Source of the DNA: Paracoccaceae bacterium | Lineage (GTDB): Bacteria; Pseudomonadota; Alphaproteobacteria; Rhodobacterales; Rhodobacteraceae | NCBI GenBank assembly: GCA_947461435.1 | Contig: CANHLE010000009.1 | Span: 1-64,000, forward strand | Direction of reading: 5' to 3' | DNA: 64,000 nt | In this document: in pieces, positions 26,125-36,051 of the stretch | How positions within the stretch are numbered: position 1 is the stretch's first letter | How the letters are laid out: each line of letters starts with the position of its first letter | Notes under the pieces: generated by a model | Told to the model about the DNA's origin: nothing | What the model saw: the letters and a program-made list of their open reading frames with translations, nothing else | The model's database searches: none | Translations under genes and position numbers: made by a program

Positions 26125-26553
26125 TTGCCCGTTACCTTCAAAATCATTCCGAAACGACAACTGATTTTATTCACCTATTCCGGCTTGGTCACCTTGCAGG
26201 AATCGATGGATATCGTGGCGCAAAGCGCCCTCGATCCACAGCATCAGCCATGGCAACGGCATCTGTGCGACTTGTCGGCTGTGACGGAAGTCGAGCGTGA
26301 TTTTCTGCGTTTGATGCAGATGCAGGCCAAGATCGCCGAAACCTTCCAGCCCCAGGCGCATGACAAGATCGTGCTGTTTTATGCCCCCACCAAGGCCGGG
26401 CAGATGATGGCTGAAATGGCCCGAAAATCATGGGAAGGGCTGAATTCGGTCTTGGTCATGGTGCAACATAGCGAAGCACAAGCCTTGGCCATGCTGGACC
26501 TGCCGGAACAAAATTTGCAGGCCTTGCTTCAAATTGCCGAAAGTCCGGCCTGA
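26125..26553 (+). CDS. Conserved hypothetical protein, possibly a STAS/SpoIIAA-like fold
   Basis: This is a cytoplasmic protein of about 142 residues with no signal or membrane segment. The alternation of strands and amphipathic helices (FKIIPKRQLILFTYSGLVTL, then QESMDIVAQSAL, then RHLCDLSAVTEVE) recalls SpoIIAA/STAS-like proteins of alphaproteobacteria, but no motif proves it. I start at the TTG at 26125, six bases after GAGG; an upstream in-frame TTG at 26113 is possible. No function is assigned. Confidence 0.65.
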   Translation: MPVTFKIIPKRQLILFTYSGLVTLQESMDIVAQSALDPQHQPWQRHLCDLSAVTEVERDFLRLMQMQAKIAETFQPQAHDKIVLFYAPTKAGQMMAEMARKSWEGLNSVLVMVQHSEAQALAMLDLPEQNLQALLQIAESPA

Positions 26554-26655
26554 AATTTCCCTCCGGATATTGCGCCAAATCAAGGCGACGGCCCTTTTTC
26601 CGGGCTAGGGATAAGCGTCCTCGTCAATCGGGGCGGCTATTCAAAGGAACGCATC

Positions 26656-26865
26656 ATGTTCAAAACCAACGAAGGATCGATCGACCGCGCCCTGCGGGTG
26701 ATCGTCGGTCTGGCGTTGCTGGCGTGGTTTTTCGCCGACAAGGGTCAGGGAACTTGGCACTACGCCAAGCTGATCGGGATCATCCCCCTTGTCACCGGAC
26801 TGGTCGGCACCTGCCCGCTTTATTCTGTTCTGGGCCTGTCCACCTGTCCTGTGAAATCGGCCTGA
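26656..26865 (+). CDS. DUF2892 small membrane protein
   Basis: The 69-residue protein begins MFKTNEGSIDRALRVIVG and has two hydrophobic segments (about 15-27 and 38-56), followed by TCPLYSVLGLSTC with two cysteines. This is the inner membrane DUF2892 module, also found as the C-terminal half of the rhodanese YgaP. The ATG has AAAGGAACG upstream. The rhodanese half is encoded separately about 3 kb away, on the far side of uvrA. Confidence 0.88.
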   Translation: MFKTNEGSIDRALRVIVGLALLAWFFADKGQGTWHYAKLIGIIPLVTGLVGTCPLYSVLGLSTCPVKSA

Positions 26866-26874
26866 AGCCGCCTT

Positions 26875-26892
26875 GGGGGCGCGGCCGCCCCC
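26875..26892. terminator. Hairpin between convergent DUF2892 and uvrA genes
   Basis: GGGGGC pairs with GCCCCC around a GC-rich six-base loop, exactly filling the space between the two convergent stop codons. It probably serves both transcripts. Confidence 0.5.
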
Positions 26893-29751
26893 CTATTTGG
26901 CCGCAGCGGTCTTTGGCTTCAGCATATCTTTCAAATAGCGGCCCGTATGGCTGGCCTCGACCTTGGCCACCTGCTCGGGCGTGCCGACTGCAACAATCTC
27001 ACCGCCGCCGTCGCCCCCTTCAGGGCCGATGTCGATCAGCCAGTCGGCCGTCTTGATCACATCAAGGTTGTGTTCAATCACGACCACCGTGTTGCCCTGA
27101 TCCACCAGCGAATGCAGCACTTCAAGCAGTTTGCGCACATCTTCGAAATGCAAGCCTGTCGTAGGCTCGTCCAGAATATACAAGGTCCGCCCGGTCGCCC
27201 GGCGGCTCAGTTCCTTGGACAATTTCACCCGCTGCGCTTCGCCGCCTGACAACGTGGTCGCTTGCTGACCAACCTTGATATAGCCAAGCCCCACCTCGCA
27301 CAGCGCATCCATCTTTTCGCGGATCGACGGAACCGCCTGAAAGAAGTCTTTGGCATCTTCACAGGTCATATCAAGAACATCGGCTATGCTTTTGTTTTTG
27401 AACTTTATTTCTAATGTCTCGCGGTTATAGCGCTGTCCCTTGCACGTCTCGCAAGTCACATAGACATCGGGCAAAAAGTTCATCTCGATCTTCAAAAGTC
27501 CGTCGCCTTGGCACGCCTCGCAGCGCCCGCCCTTGACGTTGAACGAAAACCGCCCCGATTGGTACCCGCGTGCCTTTGATTCCGGCAGACCGGCAAACCA
27601 ATCTCGGATTGGGGTGAAGGCACCGGTATAGGTCGCGGGGTTTGACCTTGGCGTTCGGCCAATGGCCCGCTGATCGATATCAATCACCTTGTCCAGATGT
27701 TCAAAACCCTTGATCGTCTCGCAGGGCGCGGGCGTTTCATGGGCCCCGTTCAAACGCGTGGCGGCCGTCTTGAACAAGGTTTCGATGGTCAAGCTGGATT
27801 TGCCCCCGCCCGAAACACCCGTCACGCAAACGAACATGCCCAAAGGGAATTCGGCCGTGACGTTTTTCAGATTGTTTCCCGTCGCCCCGACAACCACAAG
27901 TTTTTTGCCGTTGCCCTTGCGCCGGGCCTTGGGCACGCGCACTTCGCGCTTGCCCGACAGGTACAGACCCGTCACCGAATTGGGATCATCGGCCACCTGC
28001 TGGGGCGTGCCATGGCTGACAACATGGCCACCGTGCACCCCCGCCCCGGGACCCATGTCAAAGACATAATCGGCTTCCCGGATCGCATCCTCGTCATGCT
28101 CCACAACCAAAACTGTGTTGCCCGCATCGCGCAAATTCTTCAACGTCGTCAGCAAGCGGTCATTGTCGCGCTGGTGCAGACCGATGGAGGGTTCATCCAG
28201 AACGTACAATACCCCCGTCAAACCCGATCCGATCTGGCTTGCCAACCGGATCCGCTGGCTTTCGCCGCCCGACAAGGTACCCGCGGCGCGTGACAGGGTC
28301 AGATAGTTCAGGCCCACGTTCACCAAAAATCCCAGCCGCTCGCGGATCTCTTTCAAGATTGCCTTGGCGATTTCGTTCTTTTGTGCTGTCAGATTGTCCG
28401 GAACGGTTTGGATCCAAGCCAAAGCCTCGGCGATGGACATCTGCACGACCTGGCCCGCATGCAGTCCCGCAATCTTGACCGCCAAAGCCTCGGGTTTCAG
28501 ACGATATCCCTGGCAGGTTCCGCAGGCCCGATTGTTTTGAAACCGCTCCATATCTTCGCGGCTCCAAGCCGAATCTGTCTCACGATAGCGCCGTTCCATA
28601 TTGGGAATGACCCCTTCGAACACACGGCTGACCTGATAGATCCGTCCCCCTTCGTCATAGCGAAAGGTAATCTCTTCCCCCTTGGATCCGCGCAGGAACA
28701 AATCCTTCACAGTCTCCGGCAAATCCTTCCATTTCGTTTTGCGATCAAAGCTGTAATGGGCAGACAAGGCTTCGATCGTCTGGGTGAAATAGGGGGATTT
28801 TGACTTGGCCCAAGGCGCCAGCGCGCCTTGCAGCAGGGTCAGGTTCTGATCGGGCACCACAAGGCGTTCGTCAAAAAACAACTCCATACCAAGACCGTCG
28901 CACACCGGGCAAGCCCCATAGGGTGCATTGAACGAAAACAGGCGCGGCTCAATCTCGGCGATGGTAAAGCCTGAAACCGGACAGGCAAACTTCTCGGAAT
29001 AGGTGGTGCGTTCGCCCACACCCTCGGCCGGGGCGGTTTCCAGGACCGCAATGCCATCCGCCAGATTCAACGCCGTGCGAAAGCTGTCGGCAAGCCGCGT
29101 CTCGATCCCGCTGCGCACCACGATACGGTCGACCACGACATCAATATTGTGCCGAAACTTCTTGTCCAATGTCGGCGGATCTTCCAATTCGTGAAAGGCG
29201 CCGTTCACCTTGACCCGTTGGAACCCCTGCTTGCGCAGTTCGATGAATTCCTTTTTGTATTCTCCCTTGCGGTCGCGAATGATCGGCGCAAGCAGATAGG
29301 CCCGTGTGCCCTCTTCCATGGCCATCACCGCGTCGACCATGTCTTGCACCTGCATCGCGGTGATCGGCAATCCGGTCGTCGGGCTGAACGGCGTGCCAAC
29401 GCGGGCAAACAACAACCGCAAATAGTCGTAAATCTCGGTCACCGTGCCGACGGTTGACCGCGGGTTTTTCGAGGTTGTCTTTTGTTCAATCGAAATGGCA
29501 GGCGACAGGCCGGAAATATGATCCACATCCGGCTTGCCCTGCATATCCAGAAACTGCCGGGCATAGGCCGACAGGCTTTCAACATAGCGTCGCTGCCCTT
29601 CGGCATAAATCGTATCGAAGGCCAGTGACGATTTGCCCGACCCCGACAATCCCGTGATCACCACCAACTGATCCCGCGGAATATCCACGTCGACGTTCTT
29701 CAAATTGTGCTCGCGCGCGCCGCGCACTTCGATGAACTTGTGTTCCGCCAT
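26893..29751 (-). CDS. uvrA: Excinuclease ABC subunit UvrA
   Basis: The 952-residue protein is the damage-recognition ATPase of nucleotide excision repair. It has two ABC modules with Walker A motifs [13 protein letters not shown] and [13 protein letters not shown], two signature sequences ([13 protein letters not shown] and [13 protein letters not shown]), and zinc-finger cysteines in [16 protein letters not shown] and CETCKGQRY. Full family length. The start is the ATG at 29751. An alphaproteobacterial LexA box lies about 65-80 bp upstream. Confidence 0.98.
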   Translation of the reverse strand: MAEHKFIEVRGAREHNLKNVDVDIPRDQLVVITGLSGSGKSSLAFDTIYAEGQRRYVESLSAYARQFLDMQGKPDVDHISGLSPAISIEQKTTSKNPRSTVGTVTEIYDYLRLLFARVGTPFSPTTGLPITAMQVQDMVDAVMAMEEGTRAYLLAPIIRDRKGEYKKEFIELRKQGFQRVKVNGAFHELEDPPTLDKKFRHNIDVVVDRIVVRSGIETRLADSFRTALNLADGIAVLETAPAEGVGERTTYSEKFACPVSGFTIAEIEPRLFSFNAPYGACPVCDGLGMELFFDERLVVPDQNLTLLQGALAPWAKSKSPYFTQTIEALSAHYSFDRKTKWKDLPETVKDLFLRGSKGEEITFRYDEGGRIYQVSRVFEGVIPNMERRYRETDSAWSREDMERFQNNRACGTCQGYRLKPEALAVKIAGLHAGQVVQMSIAEALAWIQTVPDNLTAQKNEIAKAILKEIRERLGFLVNVGLNYLTLSRAAGTLSGGESQRIRLASQIGSGLTGVLYVLDEPSIGLHQRDNDRLLTTLKNLRDAGNTVLVVEHDEDAIREADYVFDMGPGAGVHGGHVVSHGTPQQVADDPNSVTGLYLSGKREVRVPKARRKGNGKKLVVVGATGNNLKNVTAEFPLGMFVCVTGVSGGGKSSLTIETLFKTAATRLNGAHETPAPCETIKGFEHLDKVIDIDQRAIGRTPRSNPATYTGAFTPIRDWFAGLPESKARGYQSGRFSFNVKGGRCEACQGDGLLKIEMNFLPDVYVTCETCKGQRYNRETLEIKFKNKSIADVLDMTCEDAKDFFQAVPSIREKMDALCEVGLGYIKVGQQATTLSGGEAQRVKLSKELSRRATGRTLYILDEPTTGLHFEDVRKLLEVLHSLVDQGNTVVVIEHNLDVIKTADWLIDIGPEGGDGGGEIVAVGTPEQVAKVEASHTGRYLKDMLKPKTAAAK

Positions 29752-29814
29752 GACCTACCTCTAATTACTTGACAGATTTAGGGCCAATCCCTGCCGTTTC
29801 CAACCAGAAAATGT

Positions 29815-29829
29815 GAACGAAAAATGAAC
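29815..29829 (-). promoter_or_regulatory. Alphaproteobacterial SOS (LexA) box ahead of uvrA
   Basis: On the uvrA coding strand the sequence is GTTC-ATTTTTC-GTTC, a perfect match to the direct-repeat GTTC-N7-GTTC operator known for LexA of alphaproteobacteria. Its distance from the start codon (about 64 bp) suits a promoter operator. Confidence 0.85.
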
Positions 29830-29883
29830 ATTATGCGAGGATGACCGAAGAAGACGCAGATTTCGGGCCGGCAGCCTTTACAA

Positions 29884-29899
29884 ATTCATTTATATGAAT
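29884..29899. promoter_or_regulatory. ATTC-N8-GAAT operator, SqrR/BigR-like, ahead of the rhodanese gene
   Basis: ATTC-ATTTATAT-GAAT is a perfect inverted repeat, and it matches the ATTC-N8-GAAT motif I recall for the persulfide-sensing repressor SqrR of Rhodobacter. It lies between a possible -35 (TTTACA, 29877-29882) and -10 (TATATA, 29899-29904), 34 bp before the start codon. The regulator gene itself is not in the window. Confidence 0.65.
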
Positions 29900-29932
29900 A
29901 TATAGGGCGGGACTCATAGAAAGGGCCTATCC

Positions 29933-30289
29933 ATGTTCAACCTGTCCCGCGGCCCTGCTGCCGCAAAGCTGACCCTCAAAGACGCCATTGCCCGCTTGGC
30001 CAAGGGCGACATCATCGTGATCGACGTCCGAGAGGGGACCGAAGTCGCGGCCTCCGGTACGGCCAAGGGCGGTTTGCATATTCCGTTGTCGATGATCCCG
30101 CTGAAAGCCAACCCCAAGGGACCCGATTTTGACAGCCGGATCGATCCAGCCAAACCCGTGGCGGTGTTTTGTGCCGTGGGCGGGCGCGCGGGAATGGCGG
30201 TACAGGCGCTTCAGGGCCTCGGGTATGAGGCCCATAATCTGGGCGGCTTCAGCGACTGGGCCGCGGCCGGCGGTCCTGTCACGCGATGA
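29933..30289 (+). CDS. Rhodanese-like sulfurtransferase (single domain)
   Basis: The 118-residue cytoplasmic protein is one rhodanese domain. Landmarks are IIVIDVREGTEVA, GGLHIPLSMIP and the active-site loop VFCAVGGRAGMA with the catalytic cysteine, ending in GGFSDWAAAGGPV. It resembles the N-terminal half of YgaP and would move sulfane sulfur from persulfides. The ATTC-N8-GAAT site at its promoter supports a reactive-sulfur role. Its 3' end overlaps the convergent MFS gene by 11 bases. Confidence 0.92.
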   Translation: MFNLSRGPAAAKLTLKDAIARLAKGDIIVIDVREGTEVAASGTAKGGLHIPLSMIPLKANPKGPDFDSRIDPAKPVAVFCAVGGRAGMAVQALQGLGYEAHNLGGFSDWAAAGGPVTR

Positions 30290-31487
30290 TCCTGCGCCGG
30301 GCCTGAACGGCATGAACCGCAATCCCAAGCACCGAAAACAGCGACAAAAACACCGCAAGGCCGGTCGCGCCCGCTTGGGAAATCAGCCATATCAAGATCG
30401 GCGTGCCGCTGGTCGTGCCCAGATTGCCCAGCTGCGCAATGGCCCCAGCCGCGCGTGCCCGGGCAGCGGGTTCACGGTTCAACTGCGGGATCGCGGCAAA
30501 AGAGGCGCTTTGCACCAGCCCCAGCCCCGCAGCTACCCCAAAGGCGGCCAGAACGACCAGACCGGCCTGCCCCCAAGCCAATCCCAGCAGAACAGCGAAA
30601 ACCAAAGTCAACGCAAAACCCGCCTGAACCATTCCCACCGCGCTGACCCGCCGCATCATCCAAACACCAATGGTCAATGACACCGCAACGCTGACCAGGG
30701 GCATGAAGGAAGCCAGAATCGCCTGCTGGGGCTGCCCAAGAAACTGCTGCGGCATCAAAGTCAGAAACGCCACAAAAGTGACCGTATAGCAGACAAAGCC
30801 CATCGCCGGGGCAGCCTCGCGCGGGCTGGCATAGACCTGAGCATGGCTGACCAAAAGACCCCGCAGGGACAATTTTGGCATTTCAGAGCGCTGATCGCGC
30901 GGCAGTAACAGCGCCATACCCACCGCGCCCACCGCCATATAACCGCCATGCGCCAGAAAGACCGCAGGCAAACCGCCCCAGTCTGCCAGCGTAGGGCCAA
31001 AATAGCCCAAGGCGGCAAAGGAAACGGCAAAGAACGACGAATACAAGGTCATGGCCGCCGCCTGCCAACGCGGCGCGGCGATCTGCGCGGTCAGCACAGG
31101 CGCAGCCACCACAAGCGCCAGATGGGACGCACCCTCGGCAGCGCGCAGGGCCAACATCACTGGAACCGGGGGCAGCAACGCCTCAATCGTGGAAATCACC
31201 GCCCCGGCAATCAGCGCCGATACCATCACCCGCCGATAGCCCAATGCCGACACGAACAGCCCCGCCGTCGTGCCAAAAATCAGCCCGCAAATGCCCACCG
31301 TCGACACGATAAGCCCGACAATCGGCCCGGGTTGACCGGGATAGCTGGCGGCGATCCGGTCGAACAATACGGCAAACTTGCCAAACTGCGCCGCCGCCCC
31401 AAGGCAAACCAGCCAGATGCACACAATCGTCAAACTCGCGCGCATAAAGGCCCCTATCTCTGGATCCAGTTTTTGTCGGGCGCTCAC
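30279..31487 (-). CDS. MFS transporter (CynX/NimT-like)
   Basis: The 402-residue integral membrane protein has about twelve hydrophobic segments in two groups of six, with a longer loop around residues 195-215. The motif after helix 2 is LGYRRVMV, a loose form of the MFS loop motif. Substrate unknown; its neighbours give no clue. It overlaps the convergent rhodanese gene at the 3' end. Confidence 0.85.
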   Translation of the reverse strand: MSARQKLDPEIGAFMRASLTIVCIWLVCLGAAAQFGKFAVLFDRIAASYPGQPGPIVGLIVSTVGICGLIFGTTAGLFVSALGYRRVMVSALIAGAVISTIEALLPPVPVMLALRAAEGASHLALVVAAPVLTAQIAAPRWQAAAMTLYSSFFAVSFAALGYFGPTLADWGGLPAVFLAHGGYMAVGAVGMALLLPRDQRSEMPKLSLRGLLVSHAQVYASPREAAPAMGFVCYTVTFVAFLTLMPQQFLGQPQQAILASFMPLVSVAVSLTIGVWMMRRVSAVGMVQAGFALTLVFAVLLGLAWGQAGLVVLAAFGVAAGLGLVQSASFAAIPQLNREPAARARAAGAIAQLGNLGTTSGTPILIWLISQAGATGLAVFLSLFSVLGIAVHAVQARRRIIA

Positions 31488-31548
31488 CCGCGAAACCCAG
31501 TACGTCTATGGTCTTGGGGCGGCCCCCCCGCCGACAGCCGACCGCGCG

Positions 31549-32943
31549 CTAGATATGCAATGCCCGGCCGTAGGCGTCCAGCACGGATTCGTGCATCATT
31601 TCAGACAGGGTCGGATGCGGGAAGACCGTGTTCATCAGGTCCTCTTCCGTCGTCTCCAGGGTCCGGCCAATCACATAGCCTTGGATCAACTCGGTCACCT
31701 CGGCCCCAATCATATGCGCGCCCAAAAGTTCCCCGGTGGCCGCGTCAAACACGGTCTTGATCATGCCCTCCGCCTCGCCAAGGGCAATCGCCTTGCCGTT
31801 GCCGATAAAGGGAAAACGGCCAACCTTGACCGTATGACCGGCGTCCTTGGCTTTTTGTTCGGTCATCCCGACGCTGGCCACTTGCGGATAACAATAGGTG
31901 CATCCCGCAATCGAGCCGGGCTTGATCGGATGCGGATGGCCGCCCGCGATCAATTCGGCCACCATCACGCCCTCGTGGCTGGCCTTGTGCGCAAGCCAAG
32001 GGGCCCCGGCAATGTCGCCAATGGCAAAAAGCCCCGGCACCCCTGTGCGGCAGAATTCATCGGTCACCACATGGGTGCGGTCGATCTTCACGCCCAGCGC
32101 TTCCAGACCCAGCCCTTCCACATTGCCCACAATGCCTACAGCGGAAATCACCGTGTCAAAATCCTGCGTCTCGGTCTTTCCGTTCGCCTCCAGATGCGCC
32201 GTCACCCCGATACCGGGCTTGCGGTCCAGTTTCTTGACCGTGGTCTTCTCCAGAATCTTCATGCCCTGTTTGACAAAGGCCTTTTTGGCAAACGCCGAAA
32301 TCTCGGCATCTTCCACCGGCAGAACACGGTCCATCACTTCGCATACCGTGGTGTCTGCGCCCAATGTGTTGAAGAAACTGGCAAACTCAATACCAATCGC
32401 GCCCGACCCAATGACCAAAAGCCGCTTGGGCATCCGCTTGGGTTGCAAAGCATGCCGATAGGTCCACACCTGATCGCCGTCCGCCTCCAGACCGGGCAAT
32501 TCGCGCGCGCGTGCCCCTGTGGCCAGCACGATCGCCTTGGCGGTCAATTCTTCGGTCCCCGCGCCCGATGTAACCTGAACGGTTCCCACCTTGGGCAGGG
32601 TTGCCGCCCCCATGAAGACGGTGACCTTGTTCTTCTTCATCAAATGGCCAATGCCGCCTGACAATTGCTTGGCCACACCACGAGACCTTGCAACCACCGC
32701 GTTCAGATCAAAGGTGATGTTGTCCGCCGACAGTCCAAATTCCTTGGCCCGGTGCATCATGTGAAACACTTCGGCCGACCGCAGCAGCGCCTTTGTCGGA
32801 ATACATCCCCAGTTCAGGCAGATGCCCCCCAGATTTTCGCGCTCGATGATCGCGACCTTCTGGCCCAGTTGCGCCGCGCGGATCGCAGCAACATATCCTC
32901 CGGGTCCGGCCCCAATTACGATCAGATCAAAGGTCTCGCTCAC
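31549..32943 (-). CDS. lpdA: Dihydrolipoyl dehydrogenase (E3)
   Basis: The 464-residue flavoprotein reoxidises lipoyl groups of 2-oxoacid dehydrogenases or the glycine cleavage system. It has the FAD motif IGAGPGGYVAAIRAAQLG, the redox-active disulfide in GGICLNWGCIPTK, the NAD motif VIGSGAIGIEFASF, the second FAD site GLFAIGDIAG and the C-terminal catalytic HPTLSE. Two alphaproteobacterial variants exist; this form with GICLNWGCIPTK is common for the one near pdh/odh genes. No E1 or E2 gene is in the window. Confidence 0.96.
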   Translation of the reverse strand: MSETFDLIVIGAGPGGYVAAIRAAQLGQKVAIIERENLGGICLNWGCIPTKALLRSAEVFHMMHRAKEFGLSADNITFDLNAVVARSRGVAKQLSGGIGHLMKKNKVTVFMGAATLPKVGTVQVTSGAGTEELTAKAIVLATGARARELPGLEADGDQVWTYRHALQPKRMPKRLLVIGSGAIGIEFASFFNTLGADTTVCEVMDRVLPVEDAEISAFAKKAFVKQGMKILEKTTVKKLDRKPGIGVTAHLEANGKTETQDFDTVISAVGIVGNVEGLGLEALGVKIDRTHVVTDEFCRTGVPGLFAIGDIAGAPWLAHKASHEGVMVAELIAGGHPHPIKPGSIAGCTYCYPQVASVGMTEQKAKDAGHTVKVGRFPFIGNGKAIALGEAEGMIKTVFDAATGELLGAHMIGAEVTELIQGYVIGRTLETTEEDLMNTVFPHPTLSEMMHESVLDAYGRALHI

Positions 32944-33044
32944 AGTCTTCCCTCCCTCAAGAAAAGTAGTTTGGCCTTAAACTATAATTTGAAACCAAGC
33001 AATGAAGGCCGCGCCGTGGGCCCTTGCACAAATTGCATAGCTGC

Positions 33045-33608
33045 TCAGCCCCCCAACGCGCGCACCACCGCGCCATAGCCGCCCGCCGCCAAAAACGCCT
33101 CCTCGGCGGGGGTGTTCGCCCGCGACAGCGCGGCATTGCGCGTTGGAAACCGCCCATATCGCCGGATCACTTCACGGTGGGCATGGGCATGCAGAATATG
33201 GGACGAATCGGTCGTGCGCCGTTCAAACAGATCGACTGACCAATCTTGATCTCCCAAGGATTCTGAATGCTCGAAGGGCAGATAGAAGAAACTGCGCAGC
33301 GCGACGTCGGCCAACAGATCATGCCCGGCCAATACGGCAAAGCGCGCGGCAGCGCGGGCGACTTCGTCGGTTGAAAACGCCCGGGGGTCGCCGCGAAACA
33401 TATTGCGCGGAAACTGGTCGGCCACGATCAAATAGGCCAGGCACCCGGGCGGGGTGTCCCGCCACGCCGTGTGGCCGCCATCGCGCACCTCGCCCCAAAG
33501 CCCGCCAAATCGGGTTCGGATCTCGTCATCCACCTGCACATTGACATCAAACCAGCCCTTGGGGCCCAGTTGATGCCAAAAGTCCAACACCTGTGTGATC
33601 TGTGGCAT
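33045..33608 (-). CDS. DUF924 family protein
   Basis: The 187-residue cytoplasmic protein carries the motifs of DUF924: VLDFWHQLGPKGWF near the N terminus, YLIVADQFPRNMFRGD, FFYLPFEHSES and HREVIRRYGRFPTRNAALSR. The family is all-helical and TPR-like, widespread and of unknown activity. It lies between lpdA and an MFS gene on the same strand. Confidence 0.9.
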   Translation of the reverse strand: MPQITQVLDFWHQLGPKGWFDVNVQVDDEIRTRFGGLWGEVRDGGHTAWRDTPPGCLAYLIVADQFPRNMFRGDPRAFSTDEVARAAARFAVLAGHDLLADVALRSFFYLPFEHSESLGDQDWSVDLFERRTTDSSHILHAHAHREVIRRYGRFPTRNAALSRANTPAEEAFLAAGGYGAVVRALGG

Positions 33609-33685
33609 GGGCGCTCCTTGCGATCCCTGTGCATGCTAGGCGCTTTACCGCGAAAAACCAGCCCCTCTATCGCCCTTGGGTATCG

Positions 33686-34930
33686 TCACAGGCCCGCCGC
33701 GATCCCGTCTTTGGGCGCGTCCTCCACCGCCGCCTCTACCGCAACCGCCGATGCTGTCGGCGACAAAGCCCGGAACCGGCGGCGGAACAGCCGCACGCGG
33801 CCCCGCGACATGCGGTACAGGGCATAAAGGGCCGTGGCCGTAAACAGCAGCGCAATGAACAGGAAAAACCCCGACGGCCCGACAAGCGCCATCAACCAGC
33901 CGGTGATCAGCGGGCCCCCGATAGACCCCAGACCGTAAATGAACAAAAGCCCCGCCGAGGCCCCTGCCATCTGGTCCGATTCAAGATAGTCGTTCACATA
34001 GGCCACCATCAAGGAATACAAAGGGTTGGCGATCCCGCCGGCAAAAAAGGCGATGCTGGCCAGAAAAATCATGCTCCAGGGCAAGATCATTCCGGCAAAG
34101 GCCACAACCGCCCCCGCAGCCGATAAAACCATGATCAAGCTGCGCCGATCCTGCCGGTCCGAGACCCAGCCGATGGGATATTGCAACACCAAGCCCCCCA
34201 GATAGATCGATCCGATGAAAATCGAGATATTCTTCACCGACAGCCCGATCTCCGACCCCCAAACCGATGCCATTCCGAACAACGCCGAAAAGACGCCTCC
34301 CAACAAGAACAGCCCCACACAGCCCAAGGGCGAGGTGCGAAACAGGTGTTGTATAGGCAGGGGCGTGATCCGTTCAAAACTGGGGGCGGGGCTGGCCGAC
34401 AGAAGAATGGGCGTAAAGGCAACCGACACCAGAATGGACGAAATGACGAACAGATCAAATCCGCCCGGATCGCGCAGGTTCATCAGCCCTTGCGCCGCAA
34501 TGATGCCAATCATCTGGCAGATCATATAGGCCGACAAGGCCTGCCCGCGCGTTTCATTGCTGGCCGAGGCGTTCAACCAGCTTTCGGCCGTGATATAAAC
34601 GCCCGCAAAGGAAAAGCCGATCACAGCGCGCATCGCGGCCCAAGCCATCCAATCCGGGGCAATCGGAAACAAGATCAAGATCGCCGAGATCAGCGAGCCA
34701 AGCGCCGCAAAGACCCGCACATGCCCCACCCGGCGGATCATGTCCGGGGCAAACCGGCTGCCCAGCAGAAAGCCCGCCGAATAGGCCGACATCACATAAG
34801 ACATCTCAACCGCGCTGAACCCTTCGATCTTGCCCCGAATGCCCAGCAATGTACCCTGAATACCGTTGCCCAGCATCAAAAGCATCACGCCCAGCAACAA
34901 GGCCCAAGAGTTTCGAAGAACGGTCAGCAT
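33686..34930 (-). CDS. MFS transporter
   Basis: The 414-residue protein has about twelve membrane helices. The second-to-third helix loop (RFAPDMIRRVGHVRVF) and the later WVSDRQDRRSLIMV fit the family's conserved cytoplasmic loops. The C-terminal 30 residues are soluble, with an Arg-rich stretch after helix 12. The overall pattern resembles the YcaD-like group, but the substrate is unknown. Confidence 0.85.
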   Translation of the reverse strand: MLTVLRNSWALLLGVMLLMLGNGIQGTLLGIRGKIEGFSAVEMSYVMSAYSAGFLLGSRFAPDMIRRVGHVRVFAALGSLISAILILFPIAPDWMAWAAMRAVIGFSFAGVYITAESWLNASASNETRGQALSAYMICQMIGIIAAQGLMNLRDPGGFDLFVISSILVSVAFTPILLSASPAPSFERITPLPIQHLFRTSPLGCVGLFLLGGVFSALFGMASVWGSEIGLSVKNISIFIGSIYLGGLVLQYPIGWVSDRQDRRSLIMVLSAAGAVVAFAGMILPWSMIFLASIAFFAGGIANPLYSLMVAYVNDYLESDQMAGASAGLLFIYGLGSIGGPLITGWLMALVGPSGFFLFIALLFTATALYALYRMSRGRVRLFRRRFRALSPTASAVAVEAAVEDAPKDGIAAGL

Positions 34931-35019
34931 GCGGCATCACTCCATTTTCAACAGCCTAGGACAGTGGCGACAAGAAAACATTTACATTTAGCCCTTGGGC
35001 GAAATTCCCCCGCCCTGTC

Positions 35020-36051
35020 TCACGGCAAAAGCAGGGACGCATCGCCATAACTGAAAAACCGGTATGAGTTGGCCACGGCATGGGCATAGATGCGATCGAT
35101 CCGCTCTTTGCCCATCAGCGCCGACACCAGCATCATCAAGGTGGATTTTGGCAGGTGAAAGTTCGTCATCAAACCGTCGGCGATGGCAAATTTGAACCCC
35201 GGATAGATGAAGATATCGGTCGGCCCGCTCCACGGGGTCAGGGTTCCGCTGCGCGCCGCGGATTCGATCAACCGCAGGGCCGTGGTCCCCACAGGAATGA
35301 TTCTGCCCCCCGCAGCCCGCGTGGCGTTGATCTCTTGCGCGGCCTGCGCGGTAACCTCGCCCCATTCGGCGTGCATCTTGTGGCGGGTCACATCGTCAAC
35401 CTTGACCGGCAGAAAGGTTCCCGCCCCGACGTGCAACGTCACTTCGCTGAACTGCACGCCTTTGGCGGCCAAAGCGGCCAACAAATCGGTATCAAAATGC
35501 AAACTGGCCGTCGGGGCCGCAACCGCCCCCGCATGTTTGGCAAAAACCGTTTGATAATCGATCTTGTCTTGGGCATCTGCGGGCCGCTTGGCCGCGATAT
35601 AGGGTGGCAGCGGCATGACGCCGGCCAAGGTCAAGGCCGCCTCAAAATCGTCGCCCGTCACATTGAACGCCAACGTCAAATCCGTCTCGGATTTCGCTAC
35701 AACTTCGGCGCTCAGTTGACCCGAGATCCAGATCACTTCGCCCGTGTTGACCTTGCGCAGGGGCTTGGCCAAGGCCCGCCACCCCTGTGCCGCGGGTTCA
35801 AGCAAGGTCAACTCGATCTTTGCCACCGAATCCCCGCGCCGACGTTGGCCAAACAGGCGGGCCGGAATGACGCGGGTGTTGTTCAAAACCAACCTGTCTG
35901 TGGGCCGAAAAAGGGTCAAAAGATCATGCACATGCAGATCGCGGATCTCGTCCCCTTCGGCCACCAGCAATCGCGCCGCGGTTCGCGGTTGGGCCGGCCG
36001 GGTCGCAATCAGGGCCTCGGGCAGTTCAAAATCAAAGTCAGACAGTTTCAC
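35020..36051 (-). CDS. queA: S-adenosylmethionine:tRNA ribosyltransferase-isomerase QueA
   Basis: The 343-residue enzyme transfers the ribose of SAM to preQ1 at tRNA position 34, giving epoxyqueuosine. Diagnostic motifs are [15 protein letters not shown] at the start, [36 protein letters not shown] and [16 protein letters not shown] near the end. The start codon is GTG at 36051, inside the end of the AsmA-like gene (four-base overlap). Confidence 0.96.
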   Translation of the reverse strand: MKLSDFDFELPEALIATRPAQPRTAARLLVAEGDEIRDLHVHDLLTLFRPTDRLVLNNTRVIPARLFGQRRRGDSVAKIELTLLEPAAQGWRALAKPLRKVNTGEVIWISGQLSAEVVAKSETDLTLAFNVTGDDFEAALTLAGVMPLPPYIAAKRPADAQDKIDYQTVFAKHAGAVAAPTASLHFDTDLLAALAAKGVQFSEVTLHVGAGTFLPVKVDDVTRHKMHAEWGEVTAQAAQEINATRAAGGRIIPVGTTALRLIESAARSGTLTPWSGPTDIFIYPGFKFAIADGLMTNFHLPKSTLMMLVSALMGKERIDRIYAHAVANSYRFFSYGDASLLLP

